Below are positions 7,067-12,472 of a DNA stretch of 12,472 nt, piece after piece. The notes beneath the pieces are model-generated. The model did not search any database and had not been told where the DNA came from. It saw only the letters and a program-made list of their open reading frames with translations. Both the position numbers and the translations under genes were made by a program. The stretch is from contig UQEM01000067.1 of NCBI GenBank assembly GCA_900540005.1, positions 1 to 12,472 on the forward strand, written 5' to 3'. Each line of letters opens with the position of its first letter. Within the stretch, counting starts at the first letter, position 1. Source of the DNA: an uncultured Ruminococcus sp. Its GTDB lineage: Bacteria > Bacillota > Clostridia > Oscillospirales > Ruminococcaceae.

Positions 7067-7954
7067 ATGACAAGACAGGAACTTTTCATAAACTGTGTGA
7101 AACTCCTTGAGGATTCGGGAACGGACGATCCGCAGTTCGATATGATGTGCATTTTTCAGGACATAATGCATGATAAAGCGCCGCTGCTGAAGCCGAAAGA
7201 GGAAGTTCCCGCAGATATACATGAGCGCATCATGCAACTCACAGAACGCAGGTGCGGCGGCTATCCGCTCCAGTATCTGCTCGGTGAGTGGGAATTCTAC
7301 GGATATCCCTTCAAGGTGGGCGAAGGCGTGCTCATACCGCGCCCCGACACCGAAACTCTTATCGAGCACGTTCTCGATTATTGCAGGGAAAAAAAGCTTG
7401 GCGCTCCTGTGATAGCCGACCTGTGCTCGGGAAGCGGCTGTATCGCGGTAACGCTCAAAAAAGAGATTCCCGAAGCGAATGTCACGGCTGTGGAAATATC
7501 GGACGAGGCGCTCGGATATCTGCGCGAAAACACAAAACTCAACGGCGCGGATATCAATATCGTAAAGGGAAATGTTCTCTCTCGCGAATGCCGCGAAAGC
7601 TTTGATAATATAGATATAATCGTCAGCAATCCGCCGTATCTTACGGGTGAGGATATGAGGACGCTGCAAAAGGAAGTTGCCTGCGAGCCTGCACTCGCGC
7701 TTTTCGGCGGCAGTGACGGTCTGGGATTCTACCGCGCTGTCACGGAGCTGTGGAAAGCCGCTCTCGTCCCCGAAGGTGCAATATTCTACGAGTACGGCAT
7801 GGGTCAGCATACTGATGTTGCAGAAATACTGAGAAAAAACGGCTTTGCCGATATCGACCTGCGGAAAGACACCGCGGGGATTTTAAGAACAGCACGGGCT
7901 GTCTGCCTGCCGGATACCTCTCCGCGGTACAAGGACAGCACTGTGAGCAGATAA
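7067..7954 (+). CDS. prmC: Peptide chain release factor N5-glutamine methyltransferase
   Basis: PrmC methylates the glutamine of the GGQ motif in release factors RF1 and RF2, using S-adenosylmethionine, and so raises termination efficiency. The 295-residue protein has a helical N-terminal substrate domain ending at the family's PLQYLLGEWEFYG (67-79) and IPRPDTETLIE (90-100). The methyltransferase fold follows, with motif I DLCSGSGCIAV (118-128), the acidic E143 after beta strand 2, and the catalytic NPPY (188-191). The frame is open 19 codons further upstream inside yqhQ, but the ATG at 7067 gives the normal family start and lies 4 nt after the yqhQ stop. The ribosome site is weak (GGTG at 7058-7061), which suggests coupling. 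The usual partner prfA is not adjacent. The next gene is recA, 18 nt away. Confidence 0.94.
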   Translation: MTRQELFINCVKLLEDSGTDDPQFDMMCIFQDIMHDKAPLLKPKEEVPADIHERIMQLTERRCGGYPLQYLLGEWEFYGYPFKVGEGVLIPRPDTETLIEHVLDYCREKKLGAPVIADLCSGSGCIAVTLKKEIPEANVTAVEISDEALGYLRENTKLNGADINIVKGNVLSRECRESFDNIDIIVSNPPYLTGEDMRTLQKEVACEPALALFGGSDGLGFYRAVTELWKAALVPEGAIFYEYGMGQHTDVAEILRKNGFADIDLRKDTAGILRTARAVCLPDTSPRYKDSTVSR

Positions 7955-7972
7955 GATCATTGGAGGAAAACT

Positions 7973-9172
7973 ATGGCTAAAAAAGAACTTGCTAAAAAAG
8001 CCGCAGTTGTCAGAGCTACGACAAAAGAGGATAAAAAGACGGCTCTTGACGGCGCGCTGAAACAGATAGAGAAAAAATACGGCGCAGGCGCTATCATGCG
8101 TCTGGGTCAGACAAAAACGCTCAACGTTGACTGCATTCCCACAGGCTCGATGACACTTGATATGGCGCTGGGCATAGGCGGAGTCCCGAGAGGACGAATC
8201 GTGGAAGTCTACGGCCCTGAAAGCTCGGGCAAGACGACAGTCGCGCTCTCGATAATCGCTCAGGCTCAGAAACTCGGCGGCGAGGCTGCATTCATTGACG
8301 TTGAGCACGCTCTCGACCCTGTTTACGCGCAGGCTCTCGGAGTAAACATTGACGAACTGCTCGTCTCACAGCCCGACAGCGGTGAACAGGCTCTTGAGAT
8401 CGCGGAGGCTCTTATCCGCTCGGGAGCTATCGACGTCATAGTCCTCGACTCTATCGCGGCTATGACCACACGCGCCGAAATAGACGGCGAAATGGGCGAT
8501 CTCCATGTAGGTCAGCTCGCAAGACTCATGTCTCAGGCGATGAGGAAACTCACGGCGGCTATCTCGAAGTCAAACTGCGTTGCTATCTTCATCAACCAGA
8601 TACGCGAAAAGATCGGCGTTATGTACGGCAATCCCGAAACGACCCCCGGCGGACGCGCTCTCAAATTCTACTCGTCCGTAAGGATCGAAGTGCGCAAGGG
8701 CGAAGTCATAAAGTCGGGCAGCGATATAATCGGTGCAAACACCAAGTGCAAGGTGGTCAAGAACAAGGTCGCTCCGCCTTTCAAGGAATGTACCTTTGAC
8801 CTCATGTACGGCACGGGAATATCGCGCACGGGCGAGGTCCTCGACCTCGCGGTCGATCTTGACATCATCAAGAAGGGCGGCTCGTGGTTCAGCTACAAGG
8901 ATCAGAAACTCGGACAGGGACGCGATAACGTCAAGGAGCTGCTCAAAAATGACGAGGCTCTCATGAAGGAGATCGAGGAGCAGATACTCGCGCGCAAGGA
9001 CGAGCTGCACACAAAGCCGAGCAAGGAAAAGAAGAACGCCAAGAACGGCGAGGGCGAGGCTGCCGAGTCAACAGACAGTGCTTCCGAAAGTCAGATCGCT
9101 CCCGAGAGCGAAACTGATATTCTTGCAAATATCGACGAGGATTTTGAAGAATTTACACCTGCTGAGGAATAA
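7973..9172 (+). CDS. recA: RecA recombinase
   Basis: RecA forms ATP-dependent filaments on single-stranded DNA, drives strand exchange and stimulates LexA self-cleavage. The 399-residue protein shows Walker [10 protein letters not shown] (81-89), Walker [10 protein letters not shown] (155-163), the [22 protein letters not shown] segment (172-193) and the L2 region [19 protein letters not shown] (215-233). It is longer than the 353-residue E. coli protein. There are about 15 extra Lys/Ala-rich residues at the N-terminus, and a C-terminal tail that is first basic (KEKKNAK, 351-357) and then purely acidic, with 15 Asp or Glu and no Lys or Arg after residue 357. GGAGG (7962-7966) lies 6 nt before the ATG. 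The 18-nt gap after prmC leaves no room for a separate promoter, and I see no Firmicute-type LexA box there. The stop overlaps the recX start by one base. Confidence 0.98.
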   Translation: MAKKELAKKAAVVRATTKEDKKTALDGALKQIEKKYGAGAIMRLGQTKTLNVDCIPTGSMTLDMALGIGGVPRGRIVEVYGPESSGKTTVALSIIAQAQKLGGEAAFIDVEHALDPVYAQALGVNIDELLVSQPDSGEQALEIAEALIRSGAIDVIVLDSIAAMTTRAEIDGEMGDLHVGQLARLMSQAMRKLTAAISKSNCVAIFINQIREKIGVMYGNPETTPGGRALKFYSSVRIEVRKGEVIKSGSDIIGANTKCKVVKNKVAPPFKECTFDLMYGTGISRTGEVLDLAVDLDIIKKGGSWFSYKDQKLGQGRDNVKELLKNDEALMKEIEEQILARKDELHTKPSKEKKNAKNGEGEAAESTDSASESQIAPESETDILANIDEDFEEFTPAEE

Positions 9173-9807
9173 TGAAGATAACTTCCGTCAAGAAATATAA
9201 GGGAACTACTTACGAAGTCGTTATCGACGAGGAGAGAAAAATTTATCTCCACGCCGATATCATAGCCGATTACTCGGTTTTTGCCGGAACCGAACTCGAT
9301 ACCGCCGCCCTGAGAAAGATCATATGGGCTTCAAACTTCCGGCGAGCTTATCAGAGGGCGCTGTTCCTGCTCGACTACCGCGACTACCCTTACGCCGAAA
9401 TGTATAATAAGCTGCTCGGCACTTACAAGAGCGAAAGACTCTGCGGCGAGGTAATGAAAAAGCTTACCTCAAACGGTTTCATTGACGACAGGCGCTATGC
9501 CGAACGCGCGGCGAGAAAACTCGTCGAGGTTAAGCATTTCGGCTACAGGCGCGCTCTCCGCGAGATAACGCAGAAGGGTATCGACCGTTTTACCGCGGAG
9601 GACGCTCTTGAACCATACGGAGAGGTTTTCGATGAAAACCTGATGCACCTGCTCGAAAGCAGACACGCAAGGTTTCTCACGGACGCTTCCGACAGAAGAT
9701 CAATTGAAAAAGTTAAAAATTCACTCGTGCGGTACGGCTATGATTTCACGCAGATAAACCGCGCGGTAAAGGAATATTTTGAAAACAACTATGAGGAGGA
9801 TAACTGA
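9172..9807 (+). CDS. recX: RecX regulatory protein
   Basis: RecX binds RecA filaments and modulates, usually limits, their growth. The 211-residue protein has an N-terminal beta-rich region (1-50) and then the helical RecX repeats. The first is LLDYRDYPYAEMYNKL (66-81). The second contains EVMKKLTSNGFIDDRRYAER (94-113). The rest covers KHFGYRRALREITQKGI to the C-terminal VRYGYDFTQINRAVKEYF. Identity rests on this repeat pattern and on its position: the ATG overlaps the recA stop by one base (TAATG), with GAGGA at 9164-9168 just upstream, so the inhibitor is translationally coupled to its target. The N-terminal portion is more divergent than the repeats. It ends 3 nt before rimO. Confidence 0.92.
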   Translation: MKITSVKKYKGTTYEVVIDEERKIYLHADIIADYSVFAGTELDTAALRKIIWASNFRRAYQRALFLLDYRDYPYAEMYNKLLGTYKSERLCGEVMKKLTSNGFIDDRRYAERAARKLVEVKHFGYRRALREITQKGIDRFTAEDALEPYGEVFDENLMHLLESRHARFLTDASDRRSIEKVKNSLVRYGYDFTQINRAVKEYFENNYEEDN

Positions 9808-9810
9808 CAG

Positions 9811-11154
9811 ATGGCGATAAAGGTTGGAATGGTCTCGCTGGGCTGCTCTAAGAATCTGGTCGATTCCGAGAGAATGCTCTACAAGCTGAGAAGTCACGGA
9901 TACAAGCTCGTCACCGAGCCGGGTCTCGCCGATGTGGCGATCGTTAATACCTGCGGATTCATCAAGTCCGCAAAAGAGGAGGCTATCGAGACTATTCTTG
10001 AGCTGGGAAAGCTCAAAGAGGACGGTACGCTGAAAAAGATCATCGTAACGGGATGTCTCGCAGAACGCTATAAGGACGAGTTCGCAGAGCAGTTCCCCGA
10101 GGCTGACGCCGTTGTGGGAATTGGCAACACGCGCGACATTGTCGATATTCTCGATCACGTTCTCGCGGACGAAAGATATGTGAACTTTGCCCCCAAGCTG
10201 GAGGCGGAACTTTGCGGCGAAAGGATAATTTCCACCCTGCCGTTCTTTACTTACCTCAAAATTGCCGAGGGCTGCTCAAACTGCTGTACCTACTGCGCTA
10301 TACCGATGATACGAGGAAAATTCCGCAGCGTTCCCATGGAGGACGTTCTCAAAGAGGCACGTTTCCTCGCTGAAAACGGCGTGACCGAACTTGTAGTGAT
10401 AGCTCAGGATACTGCTCTCTACGGCAAAGACCTCTACGGAGAACCCAAGCTTGCCGAACTTCTTACCGAACTTTGCAAGATCGACGGTATCAAATGGATA
10501 CGCACACTCTACTGCTACCCCGAAAGGATCACGGACGAACTGCTTGACGTTATCGCCCGCGAGGATAAACTCGTAAAATACCTTGAGATACCAATACAGC
10601 ACTGCAATGGCGATATCCTCAAACGCATGAACCGCTGGGGCGACACCGAAAGGCTTGAGGCTCTGTTCGCCAAGATCCGCGAGAAGATAAAGGGCGTTAC
10701 TATCCGCACCACGCTCATTACCGGATTCCCCGGCGAGACTGAGGAACAGTTCAACGAGCTTGCCGAGTTCGTGAACCGCGTCCGCTTTGACCGTCTCGGC
10801 TGCTTTGCATATTCCCGTGAGGAGGGCACGCCTGCTTATAATTTCCCCGATCAGGTGGACGAGGAGACAGCCGCTCACCGCGCAGATATCATCATGCAGC
10901 AGCAGATGCTCATAAGCGCCGAGAACAACGAAAAGCTACTCGGAAAAGAACTCGAAGCTGTTGTTGAGGGCTTTGACAAGTTCGGCGAGTGCTGGTTCGG
11001 CAGAACTCCTCTTGACGCGCCCGATATTGACGGAAAGGTCTTTTTCTCATCGGAAAGTCCGCTTGAAATAGGCGATTTCGTCAAAATAAGAATTACAGAT
11101 ACTCTTGATTATGATTTGATTGGAGAGGTGATTTCTAATGAATCTTCCAAATAA
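9811..11154 (+). CDS. rimO: Ribosomal protein S12 (Asp) methylthiotransferase
   Basis: RimO is a radical-SAM enzyme with two iron-sulfur clusters that adds a methylthio group to a conserved aspartate of ribosomal protein S12. The 447-residue protein has an N-terminal UPF0004 domain with cluster cysteines C12 (LGCSKNLVDSE), C48 (NTCGF) and C82 (TGCLAE). The radical-SAM cluster is C155, C159 and C162 in EGCSNCCTYC, with an extra cysteine at 158. AQDTALYGKDLYG (198-210) is the RimO-type form, which separates it from the related tRNA enzyme MiaB. TLITGFPGET (301-310) and a C-terminal TRAM domain (about 373-440) follow. AGGAGG at 9794-9799 inside the end of recX serves the ATG at 9811. The final 17 nt overlap pgsA. 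Confidence 0.95.
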   Translation: MAIKVGMVSLGCSKNLVDSERMLYKLRSHGYKLVTEPGLADVAIVNTCGFIKSAKEEAIETILELGKLKEDGTLKKIIVTGCLAERYKDEFAEQFPEADAVVGIGNTRDIVDILDHVLADERYVNFAPKLEAELCGERIISTLPFFTYLKIAEGCSNCCTYCAIPMIRGKFRSVPMEDVLKEARFLAENGVTELVVIAQDTALYGKDLYGEPKLAELLTELCKIDGIKWIRTLYCYPERITDELLDVIAREDKLVKYLEIPIQHCNGDILKRMNRWGDTERLEALFAKIREKIKGVTIRTTLITGFPGETEEQFNELAEFVNRVRFDRLGCFAYSREEGTPAYNFPDQVDEETAAHRADIIMQQQMLISAENNEKLLGKELEAVVEGFDKFGECWFGRTPLDAPDIDGKVFFSSESPLEIGDFVKIRITDTLDYDLIGEVISNESSK

Positions 11155-11722
11155 GTTAACACTTCTGAGAGTCATTCTTATCCCGTTTTTCCTGCTTTTT
11201 ATGTACATCGACTTCCCGTTCCACTATGCGGTGGCTCTCGTTATATTCGCAGCAGCCTCCATTACTGACGCTCTCGACGGCAAAATTGCAAGAAAACGCG
11301 GTCTTGTCACCAACTTTGGCAAGTTCCTCGACCCCCTCGCCGACAAGGTGCTCGTTATTGCCGCGCTCACGGTCTTTGTCGATCTGAACGATGTCAATAT
11401 GGGCGCAATTCCGCTGATAATCATTACCGCGCGCGAATTCATGGTTTCGGGTCTGAGGCTTCTCGCCGCCGACAGTGGTGTGGTCGTTGCCGCAGGTATA
11501 TGGGGCAAACTTAAGACCGCTTTCACTATGGTTGCCATTGTAGCTATCCTTTTCTGGCTCAGCCTGTGCGGCGACTTCAGCCTCAGCCTGTCAGATTCGC
11601 TCGTTAAGGCTGTTGACAACGTTGTTATCCCGATACTTATCTGGATATCCACTATCCTTACCGTTGTTTCGGGAGCTGTATACCTCAAAGGCTACTGGCA
11701 CCTCATTGATTCCGACAAATAA
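11138..11722 (+). CDS. pgsA: CDP-diacylglycerol-glycerol-3-phosphate 3-phosphatidyltransferase
   Basis: PgsA makes phosphatidylglycerophosphate from CDP-diacylglycerol and glycerol-3-phosphate, the committed step to phosphatidylglycerol. The 194-residue integral membrane protein carries the full CDP-alcohol phosphotransferase motif: D47-G48, A51-R52, G61, D65 and D69 (TDALDGKIARKRG, then FGKFLDPLADK). REFMVSGLRLLAA (99-111) followed by GIWGKLKTAFTMVAI is typical of PgsA rather than of cardiolipin or phosphatidylserine synthases. Hydrophobic segments lie at about 8-24, 28-42, 69-82, 88-98, 126-145 and 166-187. The ATG at 11138 lies within rimO, in another frame, with GAGGTG at 11125-11130 seven nucleotides upstream. 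The overlap with rimO is 17 nt. The rimO-pgsA order is common in Firmicutes; cinA, which often lies between pgsA and recA, is absent. Confidence 0.94.
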   Translation: MNLPNKLTLLRVILIPFFLLFMYIDFPFHYAVALVIFAAASITDALDGKIARKRGLVTNFGKFLDPLADKVLVIAALTVFVDLNDVNMGAIPLIIITAREFMVSGLRLLAADSGVVVAAGIWGKLKTAFTMVAIVAILFWLSLCGDFSLSLSDSLVKAVDNVVIPILIWISTILTVVSGAVYLKGYWHLIDSDK

Positions 11723-11735
11723 ATAGCCTTTGCGC

Positions 11736-11751
11736 TGAATCCATTCATGAA
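11736..11751 (+). promoter_or_regulatory. Overlapping palindromes before the DtxR-like regulator (possible operator)
   Basis: TGAAT (11736-11740) and ATTCA (11743-11747) form an inverted repeat around CC, and TTCATGAA (11744-11751) is a perfect 8-bp palindrome sharing the middle arm. This gives three TGAA/TTCA half sites in 16 bp. They lie 2 bp before the GGAG ribosome site of the regulator gene (11753-11756). A site here would suit autoregulation, but short palindromes arise by chance and I see no clear promoter next to it. Confidence 0.25.
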
Positions 11752-11763
11752 CGGAGTATTTGT

Positions 11764-12174
11764 ATGAAACCATGTTCAGGACAGATAAAATATCTTATCG
11801 CTATTAAAGAAATCGCTGACAGCGGCGAGAACGTCCGCTGTGTAACCATATCGCGCCACCTCGGCGTTTCAAGACCAAGCGTGAGCAAAATGCTGCGCGG
11901 TCTTGTGAGCCGCGGCTACGTCCATGAGGACTTCTGCTCAAGCGTGACTCTTACTCCCGAGGGCAGAAAGGCTGTTGACGAAATTTTCTCGTGCTTCACG
12001 GAAGTCTATATGTTCTTCCACAAGTTTCTGGGACTTCCGCACGAGGAGGCTCACGAGCAGGCTGTGACTTTTATCACCACGTTCCCTCAGGATACCTGCG
12101 AGAGACTTCAGGGTATCGTTAAAAGAACTGTCAAAAAACGCAGGTCAGCTTCACATTCTTCCGCCGCTACCTGA
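11764..12174 (+). CDS. DtxR/MntR-like winged-helix regulator lacking the usual metal ligands
   Basis: A 136-residue DNA-binding protein with the architecture of the short DtxR-family regulators (MntR is about 142 residues). Residues 1-62 form the winged helix: the scaffold VTISRHLGVSRPSVSKMLRGLVSRG (27-51) with the recognition helix at about 36-47, and the wing closing at VTLTPEGRKAV (61-71). The rest resembles the family's dimerisation helices (FHKFLGLPHEEAHEQA, 85-100). There is no SH3-like third domain. By manual alignment the MntR ligands D8, E11, H77, E99, E102 and H103 fall on K9, I12, T79, T102, T105 and T106, so the normal manganese or iron site seems absent. Five cysteines (4, 26, 58, 77, 112) and several histidines could support another signal. 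GGAG at 11753-11756 lies 7 nt before the ATG, and the gene starts 41 nt after pgsA. The tail after 123 is basic. A MarR-type assignment is the alternative. Confidence 0.8.
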   Translation: MKPCSGQIKYLIAIKEIADSGENVRCVTISRHLGVSRPSVSKMLRGLVSRGYVHEDFCSSVTLTPEGRKAVDEIFSCFTEVYMFFHKFLGLPHEEAHEQAVTFITTFPQDTCERLQGIVKRTVKKRRSASHSSAAT

Positions 12175-12194
12175 AACCCGTATTCATAGGATAA

Positions 12195-12232
12195 GCTGCA
12201 CGTCCTTTTAGCAGATCTCTCACTCGTGCAGC
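12195..12232 (+). other. Hairpin 1 of a possible structured RNA
   Basis: GCTGCACG (12195-12202) and CGTGCAGC (12225-12232) are perfect 8-bp inverted arms around a 22-nt loop. The loop contains GCAGAT (12211-12216), which is complementary to ATCTGC in the loop of the next hairpin. A competing pairing, CGTCC (12201-12205) with GGACG (12235-12239), would disrupt this stem. No T run follows the stem, so it does not look like an intrinsic terminator. It starts 21 bp after the regulator stop codon. Confidence 0.5.
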
Positions 12233-12238
12233 AGGGAC

Positions 12239-12274
12239 GCTCTCTCCCGTCAAAAAATCTGCGGCGGAGAGAGC
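12239..12274 (+). other. Hairpin 2 of a possible structured RNA
   Basis: GCTCTCTCC (12239-12247) and GGAGAGAGC (12266-12274) are perfect 9-bp arms around an 18-nt loop. The loop contains ATCTGC (12257-12262), the exact complement of GCAGAT in hairpin 1, so a kissing-loop contact is possible. The stem is purine/pyrimidine-biased and CTCTC at 12282-12286 could also pair with its right arm. No T run follows on the plus strand. It may be the 3' end of the long operon transcript or a separate small RNA; the sequence alone does not decide. Confidence 0.5.
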
Positions 12275-12311
12275 TGTCACCCTCTCATACACAATTATTC
12301 TCTCAAAACCC

Positions 12312-12340
12312 TTGACATTTTGCACGTTACATAGTATAAT
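12312..12340 (+). promoter_or_regulatory. Perfect consensus sigma-A promoter for tRNA-Thr
   Basis: TTGACA at 12312-12317 and TATAAT at 12335-12340 are separated by 17 bp, with no mismatch to the housekeeping consensus. Only 8 bp separate the -10 box from the first base of the tRNA at 12349, so transcription should start within a base or two of the mature 5' end, leaving almost no leader for RNase P to remove. It shows that the tRNA is transcribed independently of the upstream operon. Confidence 0.9.
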
Positions 12341-12348
12341 ATTATTGC

Positions 12349-12424
12349 GCTTGTGTAGCACAGTTGGTAGTGCAGCTCATTCGTAATGAGCAGGTCGCAG
12401 GTTCGAGTCCCGTCACAAGCTCCA
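12349..12424 (+). tRNA. tRNA-Thr, anticodon CGT
   Basis: A 76-nt tRNA with encoded CCA that reads ACG codons. The acceptor stem GCTTGTG/CACAAGC is fully paired. The D arm is GCAC/GTGC with G18-G19 in the loop, and the anticodon stem is GCTCA/TGAGC with loop TTCGTAA. The anticodon CGT lies at 12382-12384. The known Thr identity elements G1-C72, C2-G71, G35 and U36 are all present. The discriminator base is T. The T stem GCAGG/CCCGT contains one G-U pair and one A-C mismatch (12399 against 12411), which is unusual. The T loop TTCGAGT is normal. Confidence 0.96.
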
Positions 12425-12439
12425 TATTGGTGATACTAA

Positions 12440-12472
12440 ATGGATATTCACCTGAAAAAGCCCGTATTTACG
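12440..12472 (+). CDS. Possible start of a protein-coding gene, cut by the window end
   Basis: An ATG at 12440 opens a frame of 11 codons (MDIHLKKPVFT) to the edge of the window with no stop. GGTGAT at 12429-12434, 5 nt upstream, is a fair but weak ribosome site, and the start lies only 15 nt after the tRNA. The same bases form an imperfect hairpin (GGTGA at 12429-12433 with TCACC at 12448-12452), so the region might instead be the tRNA's 3' trailer. Too little is visible to name a product. Confidence 0.3.
   Translation, partial: MDIHLKKPVFT

Noticed and set aside
7889..7944. ACAG/CTGT inverted repeats at 7889-7902 and 7935-7944, close before recA, as possible SOS sites
   Set aside because: The arms are in the opposite order to the E. 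coli CTGT-N8-ACAG box, spacing differs, both are in prmC coding sequence, and they do not match the Firmicute LexA box.
12239..12274. Hairpin 2 as an intrinsic terminator of the operon
   Set aside because: No T tract follows on the plus strand, and the loop of 18 nt is long for a terminator.
1..12472. CRISPR arrays, insertion sequences, prophage or defence genes
   Set aside because: No direct-repeat arrays, transposase motifs, terminal repeats or recognised defence domains were seen. Genes are tightly packed housekeeping genes with uniform codon style.

Overview
The window looks like chromosomal housekeeping sequence from an anaerobic, Gram-positive Clostridia-type bacterium, most likely a Ruminococcus-like member of the Oscillospiraceae. 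This is inferred from the gene content (SpoIID, DUF1385/YqhQ, RecX, RimO and PgsA of Firmicutes type), strong AAGGAGG-like ribosome sites, a TTG start on citrate synthase and roughly balanced base composition. I cannot name the species. I see no transposase, phage gene, CRISPR array, rRNA or plasmid feature.

Layout. A single minus-strand gene (56-1117) encodes an exported SpoIID-domain protein. It is divergent from everything that follows. The intergenic space 1118-1240 carries a perfect consensus sigma-A promoter (TTGACA, 17 bp, TATAAT) reading right. From 1241 to 12174 eleven genes run on the plus strand with gaps of at most about 50 bp and several overlaps, so they may form one or a few long transcription units: citrate synthase, a VCBS/FG-GAP-like lipoprotein, an OmpR-type response regulator, its histidine kinase, the membrane protein YqhQ (DUF1385), PrmC, RecA, RecX, RimO, PgsA and a small DtxR/MntR-fold regulator. 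A 174-bp non-coding stretch follows (12175-12348). It holds two hairpins with complementary loops and a second perfect sigma-A promoter, which drives tRNA-Thr(CGT) at 12349-12424. The last 33 bases may open a further gene.

How the genes fit together. The recA-recX pair (1-nt overlap) is a repair module. prmC and rimO modify the translation apparatus (release factors and ribosomal protein S12). pgsA makes phosphatidylglycerophosphate. The lipoprotein, response regulator and kinase probably form an envelope-sensing unit transcribed behind citrate synthase, but what they sense is not visible.

Most of the window is ordinary. The items most worth a second look are the regulator at 11764-12174, which has the MntR/DtxR architecture and length but appears to lack the known metal ligands; the predicted kissing-hairpin structure between it and the tRNA; and the citrate synthase, lipoprotein and two-component grouping. 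I found no convincing new defence, mobile or biosynthetic system.
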